A DNA stretch of 64,000 bases from Mycoplasma simbae ATCC 49888 (GTDB lineage: Bacteria > Bacillota_I > Bacilli_A > Mycoplasmatales > Metamycoplasmataceae). Under the pieces are notes generated by a model, which saw only the letters and a list, made by a program, of their open reading frames with translations, was not told the DNA's origin and ran no database searches. Below, piece by piece: positions 47,819 through 57,947 of this stretch. Position numbers and translations under genes: made by a program. How positions within the stretch are numbered: position 1 is the stretch's first letter; the number at the start of each line of letters is the position of its first letter. The stretch lies in NCBI RefSeq assembly GCF_000702705.1, contig NZ_JNJG01000006.1, forward strand, positions 58,402 to 122,401. Direction: 5' to 3'.

Positions 47819-47824
47819 TAAAAT
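47819..47824 (+). promoter_or_regulatory. -10 box for a probable leaderless transcript
   Basis: TAAAAT is followed by six bases (TTTGTT) and then the ATG at 47831. No ribosome binding site is present. Confidence 0.45.
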
Positions 47825-47830
47825 TTTGTT

Positions 47831-48109
47831 ATGTTGAAAAATAATGACAATTACGCAAAAGATCAAAATTGAACTAGTGAAACTACTGAGTTGCACTTAA
47901 CTTCATACATGAGCGCAAAAGAGATCAACAATTTGGATCAAAATGAACGTAATTATTTGCTAGCTAAATGTCGTGAAAGCGTAGAAAAAGACTCACGCAA
48001 AATCAAAAAAGCACGTTTGAAACGTGTGTTAGCATCTATAACTATTTTAATTTTAACGCTAGCAGTGTTTAGTGCATTATCATATTTACTGTGGGCTGTG
48101 TTAGCATAA
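47831..48109 (+). CDS. Small single-pass membrane protein
   Basis: A 92-residue protein. A hydrophilic N-terminal region of about 60 residues includes the basic stretch KIKKARLKRV, followed by one transmembrane helix at the C-terminus (about residues 68-91), so it is probably tail-anchored with its bulk in the cytoplasm. A TGA near residue 14 is Trp. It lies directly behind the tmRNA terminator and seems to have a leaderless start. The family is unknown. Confidence 0.65.
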
Positions 48110-48111
48110 TA

Positions 48112-48149
48112 AAAAATAATGTGCAATTAAATTGATGCACATTATTTTT
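48112..48149. terminator. Bidirectional terminator
   Basis: The arms AAAAATAATGTGCA and TGCACATTATTTTT are perfectly complementary around a 10-base loop. It serves both the small membrane protein (plus strand) and pgsA (minus strand), whose stop codon lies inside it. Confidence 0.9.
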
Positions 48150-48960
48150 GTTGTAGATAATTATCCTTGTTTTTTGTGTCAACTATTTCAGCTTGTTCAG
48201 AGTCTTTAAATTTAGCTTCTAAATCTGAAGAATTTTGTGATTTTGCTGTTCTTTTTGCACTAAATTTACTTGTTTTATTGATCACAACTGGTTCAGAAGC
48301 CACACGAATTGCTTTTAATGTTTTACGCACATATAAATAACCTGACAATAAGCTAAACACTAAAGCAACTAATAGTGGTAAATTGATTGGTCATCAAATC
48401 CCTCACATAGTAGTGTTGTAGCTTAAACCAGCCACTGATAAATAGGTATAGTCCAATGAAGGTCAAACAATATTTAAAATAAATAATCAAATTAAAGCTA
48501 ATGAAAGGGTGAAGGTTTTAATTTTGCCTCAAATTGATGCAGCAACATCAACTTTGTGTTCTTTCATCACCACTCTGCACCCGTCAACAACTAAATCTCT
48601 AACCACAAATAAAGTAACGATTATATATGAAACAAAACCTTTGCTAATTACTGATAAAAAGATTAAAGCGGCTGTTGTAATAATTTTGTCCGCAATTGGG
48701 TCTCACAACTTACCAAAAGAAGTAATCATTTTATTTTTGCGAGCTAAATAACCGTCAAAATAATCAGTAATCATTGCTCCAATAAAAATTGCTAGCAACG
48801 ATGCAATTAAAATTCTTGATAGGATTTGATAGAATCAATAGCTATCACCATGGAATCTATCTAGCACAATATATAGCGAAGCTATTAACAAAAAAGGGAC
48901 TAATAATTCAATTCTAACCAGAGTTAATTTATTAGGTAAATTAAGATTTTTTCAATTCAT
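48142..48960 (-). CDS. pgsA: Phosphatidylglycerophosphate synthase
   Basis: A 272-residue membrane enzyme of the CDP-alcohol phosphatidyltransferase family, making phosphatidylglycerol phosphate from CDP-diacylglycerol and glycerol 3-phosphate. The signature D-x2-D-G-x2-A-R-x8-G-x3-D-x3-D is complete (TDYFDGYLARK ... GKLWDPIADK, about residues 66-93). The NLPNKLTLVR N-terminus is typical. The C-terminal 60 residues are a charged extension beyond the usual PgsA length. It overlaps the upstream gene by 20 bases. Confidence 0.92.
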
Positions 48961-49459
48961 TTTTATAAAATTCCTCAATATTTTTAACAACTTTATCAAT
49001 TAAATCTTTTTGATTTTGTTGATCAATAAGCAAGTATTCATCTTCAATAAATTTTAATGTTTGCGCTTCATTTTTTCATACAGTTGAACGCTTATCTCTA
49101 AGAGTTTCATACGAAAGCATAATTTCTTGACCATCAGGATTATTAATCACGTATTCTTTAAAGTCAGATTCTTGCTGTTGGGCCAATAAATAAGCACGAG
49201 CACTGTCAACTATTTCTTTCATTTTGTACTCACCAATGCTTGGCTCAAATTCTTGCAACATTTTTTCGTTTTTAGCAACCAAATGATGTAATTTAATAAT
49301 TAATTCCTGTTTAACTTCTTGGCTTTTTAAACGATATTGAATTTCCTTTTGCTTGCGTTTTTTCTTATTCAAACTGTCTTTGACAGCAGAATAGATGAAA
49401 AAAGCGATTAAAATAGCAATTACTGCACCAAAAATTATTCACATTGTATATGATGGCAT
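48941..49459 (-). CDS. Membrane-anchored coiled-coil protein upstream of pgsA
   Basis: A 172-residue protein with one N-terminal transmembrane helix (about residues 6-27) followed by a highly charged, mostly helical cytoplasmic part beginning KKKRKQKE. It resembles the N-terminal architecture of RNase Y, but no KH or HD domain follows, so that assignment is not made. An excellent GGAGGTAAC site precedes the ATG. It overlaps the start of pgsA by 20 bases, implying coupled expression. The family is unknown. Confidence 0.65.
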
Positions 49460-49557
49460 GTTACCTCCCTTATTATGAATTACATATTAATTTTAATTAT
49501 ACATTAGTTTAGTGTATCTATAGGTATTCATCATATACTATTTTAGGAGTCTATATG

Positions 49558-49563
49558 TATAAT
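49558..49563 (+). promoter_or_regulatory. -10 box for a probable leaderless transcript
   Basis: TATAAT, then TAAATT, then the ATG at 49570. An AGGAG at 49545-49549 lies upstream of this box and is followed by a 3-codon frame (ATG TAT AAT TAA), so two readings are possible: a leaderless mRNA or a tiny upstream cistron. Confidence 0.45.
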
Positions 49564-49569
49564 TAAATT

Positions 49570-50814
49570 ATGAAGATTAATAAAATCGTTAAACTTTTGA
49601 GCCCGAGTGCACTATTGCCCTTAATTACACTGTCGACTAGTTGCGATGAACGTGATGAGGAAAGTATTTACCAATCATACAAAAACGTGTTTTTGGATAT
49701 TGATACTTTTGAAATAACTAAAGGAAAAGACTTTAGTATTGAAGATAACAAAATCAATAAAATCTTGTTGGCTAAAGAGTATTTTTTAAATGATCTGATC
49801 CTATATAGAGATTTAAAAAACACTAATGATGCGGCTTCAAAATCAATAATGTATGCAAAAATTACTGAAAATTTCAATAAAATTGAGAATTTGTTAGAAG
49901 CAAAATTCAATCAAGAAAAATTTAGTTATGAGTTGCAAAACTATGATGAATTATCAGATCAAATCAAGAGTTTATTAAAAAGTGTTAAGACCAATTTTCA
50001 CCTATTTTTTTATGTTTTAGATAATCTATTCACAGCGACAAATTATTATTATAAGCTTGCTTTAGAAGATAAAAATACCATGGGACTTGAACTAGTTAAC
50101 TCCCAGCTAAGCACGCTTATAGAATTTAGCAATGCATTAGTAGAAGACAAAAAACTGGAAAATGCTTTTAAAGCAAACAATAAAATAGAAATAATTAAAC
50201 AAATATACAATGATGATAAAGTGCAGCTAAACGCAAATTTAGCTCAAGTCAACAGCTACTATGAATATGATCTTATAGATCTTGCTAAACAGCTTGAAAA
50301 GTATGGAAATGAAGTCAATAATTTATCAAATTATTGACAGCCACATTTTCTAAATATTGAATACAATATACTGTATCAAAAATATTTGTTGTTTTTGTCC
50401 AATTTAGCTTTAAAACGTGTAAATACATATAATCAAAATATTGTAAATTTTGAGCTAGATGGCAAAATTAATCAGTATATAGACACAATATATCCAGCTA
50501 ATTATATAGAGTATCAAAAAGTGTACGATTCGTACCTAAAATTAACTGATTTTATCTACGAAATAGGTCCCCAAAGTTCACTAAATTTAAAAAAATTAGG
50601 CTTGCTTGACCAAACAGAGGCATGAACTAAAAACTTGTCAAAAGCAAACAAAGAATTTAAATCTTGACTAAATAAATTAAATAAAAAGGCTTTTATTAGC
50701 ATCAATGACAATTTTAAACATGAATTACCTTTTCATTCAAGGTTGCATCCAGAAAAAATTATTTGAACCAATTTATACAACGATTTATCAAAACATTATA
50801 AAAATTTTAATTAA
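49570..50814 (+). CDS. Surface lipoprotein D
   Basis: A 414-residue lipoprotein with the lipobox LSTSC (Cys25). The mature protein is almost entirely helical and charged, with no recognised domain. It is similar in length to lipoproteins A, B and C, but I could not align it with them beyond a short PANYIEYQK stretch that recalls KPNVIEYQK in A. Four TGA codons near the C-terminus encode Trp. It ends in a strong terminator and faces lipoprotein C tail to tail. Confidence 0.75.
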
Positions 50815-50848
50815 AAGCAACGCAATATTGAAATATGCGTTGCTTTTT
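50813..50848. terminator. Strong terminator between lipoproteins D and C
   Basis: A 12-bp perfect stem (AAAAGCAACGCA / TGCGTTGCTTTT) with an 11-base loop is flanked by A and T runs. It can serve D on the plus strand and C on the minus strand. Confidence 0.9.
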
Positions 50849-50874
50849 GTTTAATTTCAAATTGTGTATAGCAA

Positions 50875-52131
50875 TTAATCATCCCAGTCGGTTATATAAC
50901 TTATTATTGAGTTAAACTCTGATTCACTATTTCATTGAAAATCTAGTCCTTCTCTAGTAATTAACAATGGTGTATTAATATTCAATGTATTTTTATAAAA
51001 ATCAAAATATTTTAGAAAACTTTGGAAATGAAAATTTAAATCAAAATTTATTCAACGATTAAATGGAGTTACAGCGTTAATATAAACAGTGCTTAAATTA
51101 TTAATTCCTTTTGCTGCGACTTTATCAGTAATATCTAAATATACTTTTGAGCTTTGTGTATTGTTTTTATAGTCAAAATACTTAATAAAATCAATAAAAT
51201 TTGACAAATCTGTAATGTTTTCAGTAATGTCTAGCTTAATAAAATTTTTATCATTGTGATCGAATACATCAATATCAAACTTTAGATTGTTTAGTGATTT
51301 TTTATTAATGGAAATAGAAATGAAATATTTATCATTGTTTTTTATTATCGCTGTATCTTTAAAACGTAAAGATTCGAAATGATCAAATAAGTAATTATTT
51401 CTCATAAGCTTATAATTTTGGATATTGCGTCAAGATTTTTTTATCATCAACAAATCACTGGTATATTTTTTTGGAATTTGTTTGGGGTCTTTTTTGGTGG
51501 TTGTATTTGTTTCTTGATAATAAATTGGCAAGCTTGGATCAAGCTTATACTTGATTTCAACTAGATTAGGATAAAACGTTTCAACGCCCAATGTATTTTC
51601 GTAAGCGTTCAAAACTGATAGTATTTTGAAATAATTTGCATAATTTTGTGTATTTTGTGAGTTATTTTTAAATAAATTTAAAGCATTATTAGATTTGTAA
51701 TGAGTAGTTTCAACTACTTTAGAAGAATTTGGCGTTTCCACTTGGGCATCAATGTTATGAAATACATAAAAGTTTTTAAAACGTTCGTATTGATCTATGT
51801 ATGATAAATAACCTCATACTACTTTTTTATCTTGTAATTCTTTCTTATTATCGCCAAATAAAGAATCCAGCATTTTTATGAGTAATTGATCAAATTTTTT
51901 ATCTTTATGTTTCTCATGCAAGGCTACAATATAGTGACCCAACATATTACTTCCTCAGTATTTATCGATTTCTTTTTTAGTTAAATTGTAGCTTCATTTC
52001 TTCATCAAACGGTCAAAAGGAGAATTTCCGCAAGTATTGCAAGGTTTATTATCTTGGTTTGATGTAACACATGATGCCATTAAAGGTTGAATAAGCAATA
52101 AAGGGAGTATTTTTAAATAATGATATTTCAT
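50875..52131 (-). CDS. Surface lipoprotein C, coupled to the S8 protease
   Basis: A 418-residue lipoprotein with the lipobox LMASC (Cys21) and a nearby CNTCGN pair. It starts one base after the protease stop codon, and its ribosome binding site (ATAGGAG) lies inside the protease gene, so the two are one translation unit. The middle segment VVWGYLSYIDQYERF and the strand-rich C-terminal part resemble A and B in order and character, suggesting distant paralogy. TGA codons encode Trp. It may be a partner, anchor or substrate-binding subunit for the protease; this is inference. Confidence 0.75.
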
Positions 52132-52132
52132 T

Positions 52133-54397
52133 TTATTCTACTCCTATAAACGCCAGCATTGTTGAGTGTTGTAATAAATATTTAAAATATAACTTTCTAA
52201 TTTGGTCAACATATTTATAGTATTGGCTTGAATTTGTGTTTCTAGATAGAATTTTATCTCTATATCCGTATCATATATAGTCATCTAAATCCCCAGTTGT
52301 ATATTGCATATAATTTCACAACGCATTACAATAATAATCCAACTCTTTTAGTAGTATAGTGGTTGATAAAGCGACATCATTTTTTTTAGATTTGACATTG
52401 AAATATGTTCTTTCAATGTCACTTAATTTTGAATCGCTTCATCTGGACATAGAATGTGTGTCGACAATATTTAACGTACTATTATCAATATGAGTATTAT
52501 AGGAATATTTTACTTTAGAATGTAATTTTATATTATCTCTATCTTTTGGTGGGAGTAAATGCATTTTTGAATCGCTAGTTGTCTTAGCATAATCAATAGC
52601 CTGTGAAATGAGTTGCTCAAAACCATCGTCAATTAATCCGTAGTCAATAACGTATTGTTCAAAAGGAAAATCCTTAACCAAAATTAATGACGTTGTGATA
52701 TTCTCTGCATTTGTAATATTTTTTTCATTTAGGGCAAATGCACTACCTGGTTCCGATGCGTCTACAACATTTTTAATGTACTTATTAACGTTTATAACTT
52801 GATCATTACTAAATATTTTATGCATTTTAAAGTATTTAGGAATGCCAAAACCTGTCTTACTTTTAGACATATTATCGTTAAATAATTCATCAGAGTTAAG
52901 TAGGTATTCTATCGAATTTGGGTTTGGGACATTTTTTGTTTTAGTTGAGTATGTAGAAGAACTCATTAATAAAAGTTTTGCTTCGGCTATAGATAGATTT
53001 CTATTTAGATTATGTTGTAGCAACGACAATAATCCTGTAATCATTGGTGCAGCTTTGCTTGTGCCATCGAAATGAATTAGATAATTTATTTTATCCTTAA
53101 TTAATGTGTCTGCATTAATCGCATAAAGATTTCTAATATTACTTTTGTGTTTTTTTGTGGCATCGATACTAGAGCTATCTTTTGACAAAGAATTACCATA
53201 TGCCGATATTAATGGAAAATCATTGTGTTCTGAATCATTATGTGATGAGAAGTACATTGCTTTATTTTCAAAATCCACTGCTCCAACATAAATGAAATTC
53301 TCACAATATGTTAAATTTTGTCACTTCATATATGATTTATTCAAATACTCAAATTTAAATATTTCAGCGAATATTTTGTTTTTATCAAGACTAACCTTTT
53401 TATATTTATTTTTCAATAATAAAAATGAAAGAAATTTTGCATCAAATTCATTAAATAATGATTCATTATAGAATCTGTTTTGTGTGTCTTCATGCATAGA
53501 ATTAAACGTATTAATAAAACTTAATAAACCTTGAATTAATTGGCTTGTATTTAAATAATTATCTTTAAAGAATGAAACATTTTTTATTACATCTTTGAGT
53601 CCAAAATTTGAATTTCCAGAACTTTTAACAATTTTGATATCGTTTTTATAAATGTAATTATTAATTAATCTGTATTGTTGTGTGATTTCTGATTCCTTAT
53701 ATAACAAATTAAAATCTTCGTTTGCAACGTAAAGGTAATCAATTATTAATTCACATAAGTAATGAACTGCGTTCAAAAATTCTATATCAAAATTAAATGT
53801 AATATCATTTGTTGGTATTATTGGTTCAAGCTTATCGTTAGGAAATATTACGTTCTTGTAGTATAGGTATGGCGTATTAAAATGTGATAAACTCATATTG
53901 AATAATTTAACGCCGTGATTCTCATGCATGAATTTAACTTTTTCAAACAAGTGTGTATATTCTCCATTAATTACATTATTTAAATAGTCATAATAAATTA
54001 TTGCATCTTTATTAATCCCCAAATCCGTACCTATAATAGAACTCACTGCATATCCATGATTTGATCACGAATTATTTTTTGAATTTTCACGAATATTTAT
54101 ATTAAAATTTTTATTTTTAGAAACTAAATAATCCTTATCTATTCCATCAACCTCGATTATTCCGACCTTATCAAATGATGTGGAATAATACTCATTATTT
54201 TTTAAGTGTCGTTTTAATCCTAATTTTTCATAGTATGGTAAATAAATTTTTTTTAGTAGTTCATAGTTGCTTTCGCCTAATTTTTCAATAATTGTGTTCT
54301 CATAATTAGTGTTTTTCTCTAATTTGGCAGACACCAAAGTCAATGGTACAAATATTGTTCCCAAAGACATGAATTTAGTAGCGTTTTTTAATTTCAT
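52133..54397 (-). CDS. Secreted subtilisin-like serine protease (S8 family)
   Basis: A 754-residue protein with a cleavable-type signal peptide (about residues 1-24, ending LTLVSA) and no lipobox. The S8 catalytic set is visible in order: Asp84 in VGIIEVDG, His114 in SNHGYAVSSIIG, the oxyanion Asn near residue 262 in SSGNSN and Ser447 in FDGTSKAAPM. VKLFNMSLSH and YVGAVDFENKAMYFSS are further family segments. Compared with standard subtilases there is a long insertion between His and Asn and a C-terminal extension of about 300 residues. It should be active outside the cell. It is followed directly by lipoprotein C. Confidence 0.9.
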
Positions 54398-54774
54398 TTA
54401 TCCCCCTTTAATTAAATTATATTCCTTTATAACAAAAGCAAAATTACAGCATCTCTCAAAGTTATTGAATTGCAAAATCTAAAAAAATAAAAACAAATAA
54501 ACCTAAAGAATAATATTGATAACAAATAATAATTATAGTAATGGCAATAAATAAAAAAATATTGAAGAGGTTACGTAATTAGTTTTTCACTTTCATAAAA
54601 TGCAATTAATCCGTGCCGATAAATTACTACTATATCCACCCACATATAGCCATAATGAACAGTTATTATAGTATTAATGTTATAATTATTATGCTTATAT
54701 AGAATGTAGGGAATATATTTTTTGTAAGCATATTAGATATTAATTCTTTAATATTATTTTTTCGAAAGGGAACA
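54398..54774. other. Divergent promoter region between the protease and the importer operon
   Basis: An AT-rich spacer of 377 bases with no gene. A TATAAT at 54681-54686 on the plus strand is a likely -10 box for the downstream operon, which would have a leader of about 85 bases and a CGAAAGGG ribosome binding site. The minus-strand promoter of the protease must lie in the left half, where CCCCCTTTAATT (54411 region) gives its AAAGGGGG site. Confidence 0.5.
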
Positions 54775-57030
54775 ATGAAAAAAAATAAATTATTATTAGG
54801 CTCATTCGCAGGTACATTTGCTGCTGCTACACCTATGTTTGCAGTATCATGTGGATCTGCTGAATTTGATGATACTAGAGAGGAGTTACTTTTCCACGTA
54901 ACATTTTCATCAGGTAGGGAACAATTTAAAGCTCTAGAAGGTGTTATTGAAAAATACAACGAAGTTGTAGCTCAAGAAAAAGAGGCAGCTCAAGCTGCAG
55001 TTACAGCATTAAAAACTAAGCTAGAAGCTGAAAAAGACAAAACTAAAAAAGCTGAACTTCAAATACAACTTGATGAAGCTGTTAAAAACGTTCGTACATA
55101 CATGAGAGTTTCTCTAAAAAACAACGGTTCAGGATATGGAGCGGGTCACAACAACCTATTTAGCTCATTGACAAACAAAGATGTTAAAAGCATTCCAAAC
55201 ATGACAATTAACTACGGTTCAACTATTTCAGAAATTGTTGAGCGTGAAAGAGGAGTGGACTTATCAGACGCCAAAGCATTTGGTGATTTAGCGTTGTCAA
55301 GAGACTTATTTGAAACAAGATTTGCTTCAACTAACGACAAAATTCAAGGTGTTAAACCAGGCTTAAATTATTCATTACCATTCCTAAAATCAACCGTTGC
55401 ATTTGGAATTAATGGTCCTGTTTACAAATATGTTCTAAAAACTTTAAAAGATAATGGATTTACAATTGCTGAATCATTACTAACTAAATTTAAAGTTGAT
55501 GCAGAAGACTTTAATGCTGACGTTGAAATCATTAAAGGCGAAAACTACTTTGGTGCTGCTAAAGACCAAGCTAAAATTAATGAAATCTTTACAGCTAATA
55601 AATACCCTAACAAAACAATTGGTGAAAATGTATTTACAGAATTTAAAACATACATTCAATTCATTACAGATGCAATTCAAATTTTCCAAACTTCATCAGA
55701 TAAAGATAAATCAACAGTTGCACTATTAGGTATTGACGACCCATCTGGTATTTTAAACACAGTTGTGTACTCAAAACTAAGTGGTGACGATTCAAACATG
55801 CTAATGGCTGTTGACACAGATGCTGAAGGTAAAGTTGTTGTTAAATTTGACTCAATTAAAGATGCCAACTCAGAAGCTTACAAAGCTAACCAAGAAGTAT
55901 TTAACCTAATAACCAAAGCTATTTCAGTAGGTGCTATCAAAATTTATGGTGGTGGTTCATACTCATCAACTGACCAAGTAGTTCACAAAACTGGTGCAAG
56001 CTTTGGCTCAACCGCAGGTTACAAATACAATTACATCGATGCTCAAAACGTTAAACCAAACGTAGAATTCTTAGATGTATTAGACCAAAAAAGCAAAAAA
56101 CCAAAACACTCAATTAGTGTTCAAAACGTTGGTACAGTAAAAACCGTAAAAGAGAAAAAAGTTCTTTCATTTGCTTTTGACAACGAATTCATTAAATCAA
56201 CAGAAACAACAAAAGATAGATTCTACTACCAAACACAAGCTGCTGACGATGCATTAGTAGATACACTTAAGGCTTTACCTGAAACTCAATACTTAATCAA
56301 AGTTGACGTTGCTGACACAGCATTACTGGCCAAAGTTGACGAATACGCAGGTACAGAAGCAACTAAATTATTTGAAAAATTAGGTGTGATAACTGAATTT
56401 GAAAAAGGTAAAGACGCCCCTAAACAAAAAGCTCAATGAGCAATTTACAAATTCAAAAAAGCTACAGCTGAAAAAGTAGAAGGCAAATACCAAGTAAATG
56501 TACCTACAATTGCCGATACATTACAAAAAGATGAATTAATCACCTTTATTCCACCTCAAAAATACGACGCAAGCTCAACTAAGCTAACTTCATTCTTACA
56601 AGGTCCAAACCTATACGTAATTAACAACGGTGAAATTCAAAACAAAGCTACTTTAAGATTCTTAAACTTTGTATTTAAAGACAAAACCCCAAGAGATTAC
56701 AAATTTGGTAAAAAAACTAAACAAGTTTCAAACTTAGCATTCATTTCAGAAACAGCTTCATACATTATTCCTTACAAAGGATTTGCTCAAGACAATGCTC
56801 TTGAAAAAGCAAGACAAGAAAATAAATACCTAGATGAAGCATTCAAATTATTTGCTGACGAAAAAGTTACTTGATACGAAGAGCCAACAAGTAAATGATC
56901 AAACTCATTTAGAGAAGTATTCAACTCAACTTACCAAACTGTATCTAAATCAATTCGTGAAAACGGTACCGAGCAAACATTTGAACTGCTTGCAACCAAC
57001 CTAAAAGCTGCAACCGTAAACTTCAAATAA
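54775..57030 (+). CDS. Large solute-binding-type lipoprotein of the nuclease/ABC operon
   Basis: A 751-residue lipoprotein with the lipobox MFAVSC (Cys26). The N-terminal domain looks like a periplasmic binding protein (LLFHVTFSSGREQFKALEGV). A lysine/glutamate coiled coil of about 45 residues is inserted at about residues 62-105. Later segments (GLNYSLPFLKSTVAFGIN, TAGYKYNYIDA) also fit a binding-protein fold. It resembles mycoplasma P68-type lipoproteins and stands first in an operon with a nuclease and ABC genes, so it probably captures the substrate. Two or more TGA codons encode Trp. An AAAGGG site precedes the ATG. Confidence 0.78.
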
Positions 57031-57045
57031 ACCTTAATCTAATTT

Positions 57046-57080
57046 TTTAAACATTTGTGCCTCAAGCACGAATGTTTAAA
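57046..57080 (+). promoter_or_regulatory. Intercistronic stem-loop between lipoprotein and nuclease
   Basis: A 15-bp stem with a 5-base loop (CTCAA): TTTAAACATTTGTGC pairs with GCACGAATGTTTAAA, including one G-U pair. No T run follows on the plus strand, so full termination is unlikely. It may stabilise the upstream lipoprotein message or reduce transcription of downstream genes. Confidence 0.7.
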
Positions 57081-57110
57081 TTACCATTGAGGCCCATCGA
57101 AAGGGAAAAT

Positions 57111-57935
57111 ATGAAATTTAAACATTTATCTATGCCACTAGCACTTAGCCTTGCACCTGCCAGTGCACTAGTTAGTGCTTCGTGTGGTGTAAATAACCGG
57201 GATTTAACTGCCAATTGAGACATTGAGTTAAACCCACAAATTAAATCTGTCCAAAACTCAGTATTCAAAGCCCAAATTAGTGGTCACGCTGATGGCGACA
57301 CAGTAGAATTTATTGCTCTAGAATCTAAGCCAAAAATTGGTATTGAAGAGGGGCAAACATATAGACTAAGAATTCATGGTATTGACACGCCTGAAAAAGC
57401 TGTTGGAGGCGTTCCTGCGGGTGAAAACGAGCAATTTTGAGCTCGTAAAGCTTCTGATTTTGCCAGCGAACAACTAAAAGATCGTCAAATTATTTACGTT
57501 TTTTCAAGCGGAGACAGAGACGCGTACAAGCGTGTTGTTGGTGATGTGTTCTATAAACCAGGCACAGATGTAGGCCAAATCAATGAACCAATGCGTTCAT
57601 ATGGAGTTGAAATTACTCGTGCTGGTTGAACACTGCCTTACACTGGCGACGCTAATAAACTAATAGCTTCTATGTCTATTCCATACACACTTGAATACTA
57701 CACCTACTACATGTTAGGTGTAGCCCTAAAAGCTGCTTACGATAATAAACGTGGCTTTTATGGTTCAGGTTGATTGCGTAAAAGCCCATACGATTTTGCA
57801 AAAATTTACCAGAAAAAACCAATTGGTTCATCATGATTGCCGTTTTGAGCTTACGATTCGGAATCTTACACCAACTCTAAATATGTATTCTACTATGGCG
57901 AACGCGTATATAAAGCTGATGGCCACTATGAATAG
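57111..57935 (+). CDS. Membrane lipoprotein nuclease (staphylococcal nuclease fold)
   Basis: A 274-residue lipoprotein (lipobox VSASC, Cys25) with a thermonuclease domain. HADGDTVEF (about residues 59-67) gives the calcium-binding aspartates. YRLRIHGIDTPEK supplies Arg87, Asp92 and Glu95, matching SNase Arg35, Asp40 and Glu43. DAYKRVVGDV supplies Arg141, matching Arg87. All key residues are kept, so it should cut DNA and RNA outside the cell. Homologues are M. genitalium MG186 and M. hyopneumoniae Mhp379, which also lie beside ABC transporter genes. An AAAGGG site precedes the ATG. Confidence 0.93.
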
Positions 57936-57947
57936 AAAAGGAATAAC

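Noticed and set aside
48941..49459. RNase Y (rny) as identity of the membrane-anchored coiled-coil protein
   Set aside because: Only the N-terminal layout is similar; the protein is 172 residues and has no KH or HD domain.
49555..49566. A 3-codon upstream frame (ATG TAT AAT TAA) with its own AGGAG before lipoprotein D
   Set aside because: The same bases form a TATAAT box ideally placed for a leaderless start, and a frame this short arises easily by chance. Both readings are mentioned, but no minicistron is claimed.
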